A stretch of 64,000 nucleotides of DNA from Actinomadura parmotrematis (lineage in GTDB: Bacteria > Actinomycetota > Actinomycetes > Streptosporangiales > Streptosporangiaceae). Under the pieces are notes generated by a model that was not told the origin of the DNA, searched no databases, and saw only the letters and a program-made list of their open reading frames with translations. Each line of letters begins with the position of its first letter. The first letter of the stretch is position 1. Below, piece after piece: positions 24,568 to 32,237 of the stretch. The position numbers and the translations under genes were made by a program. The stretch covers positions 248,001-312,000 of the forward strand of contig NZ_JAIBOA010000008.1 of the NCBI RefSeq assembly GCF_019458805.1, written 5' to 3'.

Positions 24568-26291
24568 TGGCGCGGCGGCGCGGCGCCCGTCGCGAGGTCG
24601 TGCGGGCCCTCACCGCCGACCCGCGGCTGCTGGCGCGTCTCGCCGGATGGTCGGTGCTGGAGGCGGCGCCCGCGCTGCTCCTCGGGCAGGCCGTCGCGCG
24701 CGCCATCGGCGACGGGTTCGCCGCCGGGCGGCCGTGGACGGGCGCGGCGTGGCTCGCCGTCCTCGGCGCGGTGTGGGTGGCGGCCGCCTACGGCGCCCGG
24801 CAGGTCGTGCTCGCCGTCGCCGCGATGGTCGAGCCGTTCCGCGAGCGGCTGACGGCCCGCGTCGTCGCCGGGACGATACGGAGCGCGGCCGCGGCCGGGC
24901 GCCCGCCGGGCAGCGCCGCCGTGGCGCGCTCGACCCTCCAGGTGGAACTGGCCCGCGACGCGCTCGCCGCCGTCGTCATGGTGGTGCGCGGGTTCCTGTT
25001 CACCGCGGTCAGCGTGGTGGCGGGGCTGCTGGCGCTGGAGCCCCGGCTGCTGCCGGTGGTGCTGCCGCCGTTCGCCGCCGGGCTCGCGCTGTTCGCGCTG
25101 TCGCTGCCCGCCCTCGCCCGCCGCCAGCGCGCCTACCTGCTCGCCGACGAGCGCACCGCCGCCGCGACCGGCGACGTCGCCGCCGGGCTCCGCGACATCA
25201 CCGCCTGCGGCGCCGAGGACCGTGCGGAGGCCGCCGCCGGGCGGGCCGTCGCCGCGCAGGCCGCGGCGGGGCGGCGCCTCGCCCGCGTCACCGCGCTCCG
25301 CACCGCCGTCCTCGCCGTCGGTGCCTGGGCGCCGGTGCTCGCGCTGCTCGCCGCCGTCCCCTGGCTGCGCGACCACGGCGTCGGGCCCGCCGTCGTCGTC
25401 GGCGCGCTCGCCTACCTGACCCAGTCGCTGATCCCGGCGTTCACCGGTCTCGTCGAGGGGCTGGGAGTCAGCGCCGTCCGGCTCGGCGTGGCGCTCGGCC
25501 GCATCGCCGAGACCGCCGGCCCCGTCCAGCGGCACGCGCTGCCGCCGATCTCGGCGGGCGGGGACGTCCCGCACGTCCTGCTGCACGGCGTCACCTACGC
25601 CTACGGCCCGCACGCCGCGCCCGTCGTCGACGGCCTCGACCTCACCGTCCCGGCGGGCGGGCACCTCGCCGTCGTCGGGCCGAGCGGCATCGGCAAGTCG
25701 ACGCTCGCCGCGCTCATCACCGGGACGCGGCGGCCCGGCGCGGGCCTGGTGCTGGTCGGCGGGGTGCCCGCCGACCGGCTCGACCCGGCCGAGCGGGTGC
25801 TGATCCCGCAGGAGGCGTACGTGTTCGCCGGGACGCTCCGCGCCAACCTCTGCTACCACGGCCCCCCGTCGGTGCCGGTGGAGGAGGCGCTCGCGGCGGT
25901 CGGCGCGGACGCCCTCGCCGACCGCCTCGGCGGCCCCGACGCCGAGATCGACCCGCGCGCCCTGTCGGCCGGCGAGCGGCAGCTCGTCGCGCTCGCCCGC
26001 GCCTACCTGTCGCCCGCCCGGCTGGTGGTGCTGGACGAGGCGACCTGCCACCTGGACCCGGCCGCCGAGGCCCGCGCCGAGGAGGCGTTCGCGCGCCGCC
26101 CCGGCACCCTCATCGTCATCGCGCACCGCATCAGCTCGGCCCGCCGCGCCCGCGCCGTCCTGCTGATGGACGGCACCGACGTGCGGTCCGGCACGCACGA
26201 CGCGCTCGTCGCCACCGCCCCGCTGTACGCCGACCTCGCGGGGCACCGGCCCCCGCCCGGCCGCGACCCCGAACGGGAGCACGCCCGATGA
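24567..26291 (+). CDS. ABC exporter half-transporter 2 (LanT-type)
   Basis: This is a 574-residue half-transporter whose GTG overlaps the stop of half-transporter 1. The membrane domain covers about residues 15-320. The ATPase domain has Walker A GPSGIGKSTL, a variant signature LSAGERQLVALARA, an intact Walker B LVVLDEATCHLD with the catalytic Glu, and H-loop IVIAHRIS. Together with the Asp-variant partner this gives an asymmetric heterodimer, a common design in exporters. There is no peptidase domain. Its stop overlaps the start of the prolyl oligopeptidase gene (ATGA), so export and leader processing are translationally linked. Confidence 0.9.
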   Translation: MARRRGARREVVRALTADPRLLARLAGWSVLEAAPALLLGQAVARAIGDGFAAGRPWTGAAWLAVLGAVWVAAAYGARQVVLAVAAMVEPFRERLTARVVAGTIRSAAAAGRPPGSAAVARSTLQVELARDALAAVVMVVRGFLFTAVSVVAGLLALEPRLLPVVLPPFAAGLALFALSLPALARRQRAYLLADERTAAATGDVAAGLRDITACGAEDRAEAAAGRAVAAQAAAGRRLARVTALRTAVLAVGAWAPVLALLAAVPWLRDHGVGPAVVVGALAYLTQSLIPAFTGLVEGLGVSAVRLGVALGRIAETAGPVQRHALPPISAGGDVPHVLLHGVTYAYGPHAAPVVDGLDLTVPAGGHLAVVGPSGIGKSTLAALITGTRRPGAGLVLVGGVPADRLDPAERVLIPQEAYVFAGTLRANLCYHGPPSVPVEEALAAVGADALADRLGGPDAEIDPRALSAGERQLVALARAYLSPARLVVLDEATCHLDPAAEARAEEAFARRPGTLIVIAHRISSARRARAVLLMDGTDVRSGTHDALVATAPLYADLAGHRPPPGRDPEREHAR

Positions 26292-28303
26292 GATACCCGC
26301 CCGCCCCGCGCGGCGACGACGCCGACGTCCTGCACGGCCGCCGCGTCCCCGACCCCTACCGGTGGCTGGAGGACCCGGCGTCGCCCGCCACCGGCGCGTG
26401 GCTCGCGGCGCAGGACGCGCTGTGGCGGGCGCAGCGGCTCCCCGCGCGCGAGCGGTTCCGCGAGCGGTGCGCGGAGCTGGCGGTCACCGGCACCGTCGGC
26501 ACGCCCGTCTGGCGCGGCGGCCGCTGCTTCTTCCTGCACCGCGAGGCCGGCCGCCGCCACCCCGAGCTGCGGGTCGTGCGCGAGGACGGCACCGAGCGCG
26601 CCGTCCTCGACCCGTCCTGGCTGGACGCCGAGGGCGCCGTCACCCTGGACGCCTGGCAGCCCTGCCCGGACGGGCGGCTCCTCGCCTACCAGCTGTCGAG
26701 CGGCGGCACCGAGCTCGCCGACCTGTACGTCCTGGAGGTCGCGACGGGGCGGGTCGTGGACGGCCCGATCGACCGCTGCCGCTACTCCCCCGTCGCCTGG
26801 CTGCCCGGCGGCGGCGCCTTCTACTACGTGCGCGGCAACGGCCCCGGCGACCCGGGGCGGCGGGTGCTGCTGCACCGCGTCGGCGACGATCCGGCGGACG
26901 ACGCCATGGTGTTCGACGGCGGCACCGCCGCCTACGGGCTCGGCCTCGACACGGACGGGCGGTGGCTGCTGGTCGCCGCCGCCGACGGCCTCGCCCCGCG
27001 CAACGACCTGTGGATCGCCGACCTGGCGGGCGGCGACCCGGGCGCGCCCGCGTTCCGGGCGGTCCAGGAGGGGCGGGCCGCCCGGAGCGTCGGGGCGGTC
27101 GCGCGGGACGGCCGCCTCTACCTGGTCACCGACGACGGCGCGCCGCACGGCCGGATCTGCGTCGCCGACCCCGCCGAGCCCGGCGCGTGGCGCGAGCTGG
27201 TGCCCGAGGACCCGGGCGCGGTCCTCGCCAACTTCGCGCTGCTGGACCGGCCCGGCGGCGGCCACGTCCTGCTCGTCGCGCGGCTGCGCGACGCGGCCGG
27301 CGAGCTCGCCCTGCACGACCCGGAGACCGGTGAACGCGCCGGCGAGGTGCCGCTACCGGGTGCGGGCACCGTCGGCGCGCTGTCGGGGCGTCCCGAGGGC
27401 GGCACCGAGGTCTGGTTCTCCTACACCGACACGGTGACGCCCGAGTCGGTGTGGCGCCACGACCTCGCCACCGGCGCCACCGTCCCGTGGCGCGCCGCGC
27501 CGGGCACCGTCCCGGACGTGCGCACCCACCGGCTGGTGGGGACGTCCGCCGACGGGACGCCGGTGCCGATGACGCTGATCGGCCGCCCGTCCGACGGCGG
27601 GCCGCGTCCGACCCTGCTGTACGGCTACGGCGGGTTCGGCGCGGCGCTCGGCCCCCGCTACGCCGCCGACGCGCTCGCCTGGGTCGAGGCGGGCGGCGTC
27701 GTCGCCGTCGCCCGGCTGCGCGGCGACGGCGAGCGCGGCGCGGGCGCGCACCGGGCGGGGACGCGCGGCGGCCGCGAGCGCGTCGTGGAGGACCTGGCGG
27801 CCGCCGCCGAGCACCTCGTCGCCGAGGGCTGGACGACCGCGGACCGGCTCGCGGTGTGGGGCGAGTCCAACGGCGGGCTGCTCGCCTGCGCGGCCGTGAC
27901 GCGGCGGCCCGAGCTGTTCGCCGCCGCGGTGTGCCTGTCGCCGCTGGCGGACATGGTCCGCTACGAGCGGTCGGGGCTCGGCCCGGCCTGGCGCGAGGAG
28001 TTCGGCACCGTCGAGGACGCCGGCGACTTCGCGGCGCTGCTCGCCTACTCCCCCTACCACCGGGTGCGGGCCGGGGTGGACTACCCGGCGGTGCTGCTGG
28101 CGGCGGGCGGCGGCGACGGGCGCGTCGACCCGCTGCACGCCCGCAAGATGTGCGCGGCGCTGCAGGGGGCGACGGCCGGCGACCGGCCCGTGCTGCTGCG
28201 CCACGAGGAGGGCGTCGGGCACGGCGCCCGCGCCGCCGACCGCGCCCTGGACCTCGCCGCCGACCTGCTGGCCTTCGCCGCCGCCCGCACCGGCCTGGCC
28301 TGA
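26288..28303 (+). CDS. Prolyl oligopeptidase (S9A), candidate leader peptidase
   Basis: This 671-residue enzyme has the S9A layout: an N-terminal segment with DPYRWLEDP, a beta-propeller over about residues 70-400 and a C-terminal alpha/beta-hydrolase domain. The nucleophile is S527 in GESNGGLL, with presumed Asp near 610 (GGGDGRVDPLHA) and His645 in GVGHGARAA. There is no signal peptide, so it acts in the cytoplasm. Prolyl oligopeptidases cleave after proline in short peptides; FlaP-type members cut class III lanthipeptide leaders after modification. The precursor has only two prolines, Pro12 at the leader-linker boundary and Pro37 between the rings, so Pro12 is the likely site. The gene overlaps the second transporter gene by four bases and ends the operon. 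Confidence 0.88.
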   Translation: MRYPPAPRGDDADVLHGRRVPDPYRWLEDPASPATGAWLAAQDALWRAQRLPARERFRERCAELAVTGTVGTPVWRGGRCFFLHREAGRRHPELRVVREDGTERAVLDPSWLDAEGAVTLDAWQPCPDGRLLAYQLSSGGTELADLYVLEVATGRVVDGPIDRCRYSPVAWLPGGGAFYYVRGNGPGDPGRRVLLHRVGDDPADDAMVFDGGTAAYGLGLDTDGRWLLVAAADGLAPRNDLWIADLAGGDPGAPAFRAVQEGRAARSVGAVARDGRLYLVTDDGAPHGRICVADPAEPGAWRELVPEDPGAVLANFALLDRPGGGHVLLVARLRDAAGELALHDPETGERAGEVPLPGAGTVGALSGRPEGGTEVWFSYTDTVTPESVWRHDLATGATVPWRAAPGTVPDVRTHRLVGTSADGTPVPMTLIGRPSDGGPRPTLLYGYGGFGAALGPRYAADALAWVEAGGVVAVARLRGDGERGAGAHRAGTRGGRERVVEDLAAAAEHLVAEGWTTADRLAVWGESNGGLLACAAVTRRPELFAAAVCLSPLADMVRYERSGLGPAWREEFGTVEDAGDFAALLAYSPYHRVRAGVDYPAVLLAAGGGDGRVDPLHARKMCAALQGATAGDRPVLLRHEEGVGHGARAADRALDLAADLLAFAAARTGLA

Positions 28304-28319
28304 TGCCTGATGCCTGATG
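28299..28319 (+). repeat. Three tandem CCTGATG units at the peptidase stop
   Basis: CCTGATG is repeated three times at 28299-28305, 28306-28312 and 28313-28319; the first copy supplies the TGA stop of the peptidase gene. It is probably slippage. Confidence 0.8.
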
Positions 28320-28323
28320 CGGC

Positions 28324-28342
28324 GCGGCCCGCCCGGCGGGCC
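28324..28342. terminator. Hairpin between convergent peptidase and regulator genes
   Basis: A 9-bp GC stem (28324-28332 with 28334-28342) lies in the 50-bp gap between the end of the lanthipeptide operon and the convergent regulator gene. Confidence 0.55.
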
Positions 28343-28353
28343 GTCCGCGGGGG

Positions 28354-28986
28354 TCACAGCCAGCCGTGCTCGCGCGCCTTGCTCACCGCCTCGACCCGGG
28401 TGCGGGCGCCCATCTTGGTGAGCGCGCGGGCCAGGTAGTTGCGGACCGTCCCGCTCGACAGGTACAGCTCGCCGGCGATCTCGGTGACGGTGCCGCCCTG
28501 CGCGGCGGCCCGCAGCACCTCCAGCTCGCGCGGGGTGAGCGGGCTGCGGGCCGCGCCGATCTCGGCGAACGCGAGCGCGGCGTCGATGACCTGCTCGTCG
28601 CGCGCGACGCGGCGCACCGCGTCGGCGAGCTCGGCCGGCGAGATGTCCTTCATGACGAACCCGGCGGCGCCCGCCGCGACGGCGCGGCGGAGGTCGCCGG
28701 GGCGGCGCCGCTCGGCCATGATGACGACCCGGCAGGCCGGCGCCTGCGCGAGGACGGCGCCGGCGGCGGCGATGCCGTCGCGGGCGGACGGGTCGCCGGC
28801 GGACTCCTCGCCCGCCAGGTCGATGTCGATCAGCGCGACCCGGGGCTGCGAATGCCGCACGGCCGCGGCGAGTTTACTGCGGGACTCCACCGTTTCGACC
28901 ACGGATATATCGGGCTCGTTCGCGAGCAGCGCCACCAGTCCGCTGCGGAAAAGCTGAAGATTCTCGGCAATCACGATACTGATCAC
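28354..28986 (-). CDS. LuxR-type response regulator, RamR/AmfR-like position
   Basis: This 210-residue protein has an N-terminal receiver domain (ISIVIAENLQLFRSGLVALL, VALIDIDLAGEE, GFVMKDISPAELADAV) and a C-terminal LuxR HTH (LTPRELEVLRAAAQG, EIAGELYLSSGTVRNYLARALTKM). The acidic pocket that normally reads DD or ED is EN, so phosphorylation may be altered, as in other atypical developmental regulators. GTG 28984-28986 is chosen because AGGAG lies about nine bases upstream; GTG 28990-28992 is too close. It takes the place of ramR/amfR beside a ramCSAB-like operon but points towards the operon. It probably activates the LanKC promoter. Confidence 0.88.
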   Translation of the reverse strand: MISIVIAENLQLFRSGLVALLANEPDISVVETVESRSKLAAAVRHSQPRVALIDIDLAGEESAGDPSARDGIAAAGAVLAQAPACRVVIMAERRRPGDLRRAVAAGAAGFVMKDISPAELADAVRRVARDEQVIDAALAFAEIGAARSPLTPRELEVLRAAAQGGTVTEIAGELYLSSGTVRNYLARALTKMGARTRVEAVSKAREHGWL

Positions 28987-29413
28987 GTTCACCTTCTCCT
29001 GAACGCGGGCCGACCGGGGTCCGCGACCGTCGGGGGACGTCTTACCGGGACGGGGGAGACTGTGATCACGGGGGTGGGAGGGATGTTCCTGAGCAGGGCA
29101 TATCGCCGCCTTAACCGGGCTGAGTCGAGGGGCCATGACACAGGGTGAACGACTTTCACCGGCGCGTCAAATAAGACAATAGGCGCATACCGTTTGGTAG
29201 CCCCGGCAACCTCTCCGAGAAACGCCCGACCCTGTCCGCACCGGGGTGCCGATCCTCCGAATCGACGGCCTTGACCGCAACTCTTCAAGCAAAGAGAGAG
29301 TAAAGGACGTCGGACCGATACCGGCCATCATCTCCCTCTTCCCTTTTAGGTAGGTTATTCACCGACGCCCCGGAAACGGACCCGCACCCCTGGCCCGCCC
29401 GTAGGGTGGAGGG
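28987..29413. other. Less GC-rich intergenic region upstream of the regulator
   Basis: This 427-bp stretch is clearly less GC-rich than its neighbours. It contains a perfect inverted repeat GGTGAA-N5-TTCACC (29144-29160), about 160 bp upstream of the regulator start and a possible operator. It also holds a short leftward reading frame at 29167-29331 (listed separately) and, at the right end, TAGGGT (29402-29407) six bases before the GNAT start. I see no RNA gene. Confidence 0.5.
29167..29331 (-). CDS. Candidate 54-residue peptide, Cys/Ser-rich C-terminus (uncertain)
   Basis: The reading frame begins with two ATGs (29331 and 29328) behind AAGGGAAGAGGGAG. The first half contains FTLSLLEELRSRP, an amphipathic leader-like helix. 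The second half ends SGVSRRGCRGYQTVCAYCLI, with three cysteines and nearby Ser and Thr, including S38-x3-C42. It would be transcribed towards the LuxR-type regulator of the lanthipeptide cluster. Against it being real, codons such as TTT, ACT, TTG, CTT and ATT are unlike the genome's usual bias, and the low GC may simply mark a regulatory region. It could be a second modified-peptide precursor, a leader peptide or chance. Confidence 0.3.
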   Translation of the reverse strand: MMAGIGPTSFTLSLLEELRSRPSIRRIGTPVRTGSGVSRRGCRGYQTVCAYCLI

Positions 29414-29944
29414 GTGGACCGAACCGAGCACGGCGGCGTGCGCGTCCGGCGCGGCGGCGCGGCCGACGCGCCCGCGATCCTGGCGATGCTGGACGGCGCC
29501 GTCGCCTGGATGGCGGCGCGCGGCAACACCGGCCAGTGGGGCGCGAGCCCCTGGACCGCCGACCCGGCGCGCGTCCGGCGGATCGTCGACCAGACGCGCC
29601 GCGACGAGGTGTGGATCGCCGAGCTGGACGGCCGGACGGCCGGCGCCATGACGACCGGCACGGGCCCCGCGCACGCCGAGATCCCCGCCGCCGGCGAGCC
29701 CGAGGTGTACGTGACGCTGCTCGTCACCGACCGCGCCGCCGCCGGGCGCGGCGTCGGGTCCGCCCTGCTGGAGCTGTCGGTCGACCTCGCCCGCCGGCGG
29801 GGCCTCGGCCTCGTCCGCGTCGACTGCTACGCGGGCAACGGCGGCCGCCTCGTCGACTACTACCGCCGCAACGGCTTCGCGCCCGTCGCGCCGTTCACCG
29901 TCGACGGCTGGCCGGGGCAGCTCCTCGCCCGCCGCCCCGCCTGA
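29414..29944 (+). CDS. GNAT-family N-acetyltransferase
   Basis: This 176-residue single-domain GNAT enzyme transfers an acetyl group from acetyl-CoA to an amine. The acetyl-CoA loop is TDRAAAGRGVGSALLELSVDLARRRG, followed by VRVDCYAGNGGRLVDYYRRNGFAPV. The substrate cannot be predicted. GTG 29414 is probably leaderless with TAGGGT six bases upstream. It lies next to the lanthipeptide cluster but is transcribed away from it behind its own promoter; a role in peptide acetylation or self-protection is possible but unsupported. Confidence 0.85.
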   Translation: MDRTEHGGVRVRRGGAADAPAILAMLDGAVAWMAARGNTGQWGASPWTADPARVRRIVDQTRRDEVWIAELDGRTAGAMTTGTGPAHAEIPAAGEPEVYVTLLVTDRAAAGRGVGSALLELSVDLARRRGLGLVRVDCYAGNGGRLVDYYRRNGFAPVAPFTVDGWPGQLLARRPA

Positions 29945-29950
29945 CCGCGC

Positions 29951-32179
29951 TCAGCCCCCGACCTCCCCGACCTCCCCGCCCGCCGCACCGGCGAGGCGGG
30001 CGGCCACCTGCGCGCGGTCGTGGACGCCGAGCTTGGCGAAGATCCGCGCGAGGTGGGCGTCCACCGTCCGGCGCGCGATCGACAGCCGCTCGGCGACGTC
30101 CCGGTTGGTCAGGCCCCCGGCGACGAGCAGCGCGACCTCCCGCTCCCGGCGGGTGAGCGGCGGCGGGGTCCCGGCGGGCTCGCCGAGCGCGACCCGGCAC
30201 GCCTCCTCCAGGCCGAGCGCGGCGCCCTCGGCGAGCGCCGCGCCGAACGCGGCGGCGCCGAGCGCCTCGCGGGCGCCGGTGAGCGCGCCGCCGCGCAGCG
30301 CCAGGTAGCGGGGGCCGATGATGGGGGCGCCGAGGTAGCGCCAGAGCGGCTCGGTCGCGCCCATCAGCACCGCGGCGCGCGCGGCGTCGCCGAGGACGAG
30401 CGCGCAGCCGCCGAGGACGTCCACGCTCATCGCGATGCCGAGCAGGTCGCGCAGGTCGCGCTTGACGCGCAGGCACGCGCGGACGTCGGCGACGACGCCC
30501 TCGACGTCCTCGCGGATCCAGCAGGCGAGCCCCCGCGTCCACAGCGCGTACGACAGCAGCCACCGGTCGCCGTGCTCGGCGCAGCGGCGCCGGCACTCCT
30601 CGGCCAGCTCGCGGCCGGCGTCCGGGTCGCCGGTGAGGGTGCGGACCGCCGACAGCTGCACGAGGCAGAGCAGCGGCAGCGCCTCGTCGTGCCCGGCCGC
30701 CCGGTGCAGCGCGATCGCCGCCTCCAGGTGCCCGGGAACGGTGTCCAGGTCGTCGGCGTAGAAGCGGACGTGCGCGGCGGCCTGGTGGGCGTGCGCGCGG
30801 ACGCCGCCGTCGCCCGGCAGCGCGGCCGCCGCCGCCCACAGCTCCCGCTCGGCGGCCCGCGCCGTCCCCTCGTCCTGCTGGAGCAGCGCGAGCAGGCAAT
30901 GGACGCCGAGCACGCGGGCGCGGGCCGCCGACGGCGGGCAGGGCAGCGCGAGGACGCGGCCCGTCCAGTGCAGCCCCTCGCGGAGCAGGCCCTGCGCCGT
31001 CCAGTACGCCCACAGCGAGCCGGCCAGGTCCATGGCGGCCCCGGGGTCGGCGGCGAGGGCGTGCTCCAGCGCGGCCCGCAGGTCGCCGTGCGCCTCGGCG
31101 AGCGGCGCCGGCCAGCCGTCGCGGCCGGTGCTCATGCCGGCCCCGCCCGCGCGGGCGGCCAGGTCGCGGAACCAGGCGAGGTGGCGCGGCCGCAGGTCGC
31201 CCGCGAGGTGCTCGGCGCCGAAGTCGCGCAGCGTGTCGAGCATCCGGTAGCGGACGCCCCCGGGGCCCGGCTCGGCCTGCACCACCGACTTGTCGACGAG
31301 CCCGGCGAGCGCGTCGAGGACCTCCAGGCCGTCGCCGCACACCTGCTCGGCGGCGGTGAGGTCGAACGTCCCGGCGAACACCGACAGCCGCGCCCACAGC
31401 TCGCGCTCGGCGGGCGCGCAGAGCCGGTGGCTCCACGCGACGGTGTCGCGGAGCGTGCGGTGGCGGCCGGGGCGCGCGCCGGCGGCGCCGAGCAGCGCGA
31501 ACCGGTCGGCGAGGCCGTCGGCGAGGGCGTCCAGCGGCATCGTGCGGAGCCGGACGGCGGCCAGCTCGATCGCCAGCGGGATGCCGTCCAGGCGGGCGAC
31601 CACCTCGGCGGCGCGGCGCCGCCCGGGACCGTCGATGACCAGGTCCGGCCGCGCCGCCGTGGCCCGCTCGACGAACAGGTCGAGGGCGTCGGGGCCGGGC
31701 AGCGGCGGCACCGGCAGCACGTGCTCGCCGTTGGCGCGCAGCGGCTCGCGGCTCGTCACGAGGACGCGGAGCTCCGGCGCGCCGGGCAGCAGCCGGGCCA
31801 GCAGCGCGGCGCAGGCGTCCAGCAGGTGCTCGGCGCCGTCCAGGACGAGCAGCGGCTCGCGCTCCGCCAGGTGGGCGACGAGCGCGGCGGGCACGTCGGC
31901 GCCGGCGCGGCTCGCGACGCCGAGCGCGGCGGCGACGTGCGGGGCGAGCAGCTCGGGGTCGTGCAGGCCGGCCAGCTCGACGAGCCACGCGCCGTCCGGC
32001 GCGGCGGCGCGGGCGGCGAGGCGCAGCGCGAGGCGCGTCTTGCCGACGCCGCCGGGGCCGGTCAGCGTGAGCAGCCGCGCCCGCGCGGGCAGGCGGCCGG
32101 CGGCGGCGAGCTCGGCCTGCCGGCCGACGAACCGGCCGGTCGCGGGGGGAAGGTTGCCGGGGACGTCCACGTCCGGCAT
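29951..32179 (-). CDS. LuxR-family regulator with NB-ARC-type ATPase
   Basis: This 742-residue protein has an N-terminal ATPase of the AfsR/NB-ARC type (FVGRQAELAAAG, Walker A TGPGGVGKTR near residue 40, PLLVLDGAEHLL as Walker B, VTSREPL). A long helical TPR-like region follows (about 330-660). A C-terminal LuxR HTH (LTRREREVALLVAGGLTNRDVAERLSIARRTVDAHL) occupies roughly the last 65 residues. Such proteins integrate nucleotide binding with transcriptional activation, often of secondary metabolism. It lies 965 bp from the lanthipeptide regulator with the GNAT gene between, so a role in cluster control is conceivable but not shown. A paralogue without the HTH lies at 43985-46084. Confidence 0.88.
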   Translation of the reverse strand: MPDVDVPGNLPPATGRFVGRQAELAAAGRLPARARLLTLTGPGGVGKTRLALRLAARAAAPDGAWLVELAGLHDPELLAPHVAAALGVASRAGADVPAALVAHLAEREPLLVLDGAEHLLDACAALLARLLPGAPELRVLVTSREPLRANGEHVLPVPPLPGPDALDLFVERATAARPDLVIDGPGRRRAAEVVARLDGIPLAIELAAVRLRTMPLDALADGLADRFALLGAAGARPGRHRTLRDTVAWSHRLCAPAERELWARLSVFAGTFDLTAAEQVCGDGLEVLDALAGLVDKSVVQAEPGPGGVRYRMLDTLRDFGAEHLAGDLRPRHLAWFRDLAARAGGAGMSTGRDGWPAPLAEAHGDLRAALEHALAADPGAAMDLAGSLWAYWTAQGLLREGLHWTGRVLALPCPPSAARARVLGVHCLLALLQQDEGTARAAERELWAAAAALPGDGGVRAHAHQAAAHVRFYADDLDTVPGHLEAAIALHRAAGHDEALPLLCLVQLSAVRTLTGDPDAGRELAEECRRRCAEHGDRWLLSYALWTRGLACWIREDVEGVVADVRACLRVKRDLRDLLGIAMSVDVLGGCALVLGDAARAAVLMGATEPLWRYLGAPIIGPRYLALRGGALTGAREALGAAAFGAALAEGAALGLEEACRVALGEPAGTPPPLTRREREVALLVAGGLTNRDVAERLSIARRTVDAHLARIFAKLGVHDRAQVAARLAGAAGGEVGEVGG

Positions 32180-32237
32180 TCGACCCCGGGTGACCGCCCG
32201 ATCGCAACCGGTACCGCGGTTTTCCCCCGCGGCGCCG

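Noticed and set aside
29951..32179. LuxR/NB-ARC regulator as part of the lanthipeptide cluster
   Set aside because: It is separated by an independently promoted acetyltransferase gene and faces away; nothing in sequence ties it to the cluster.
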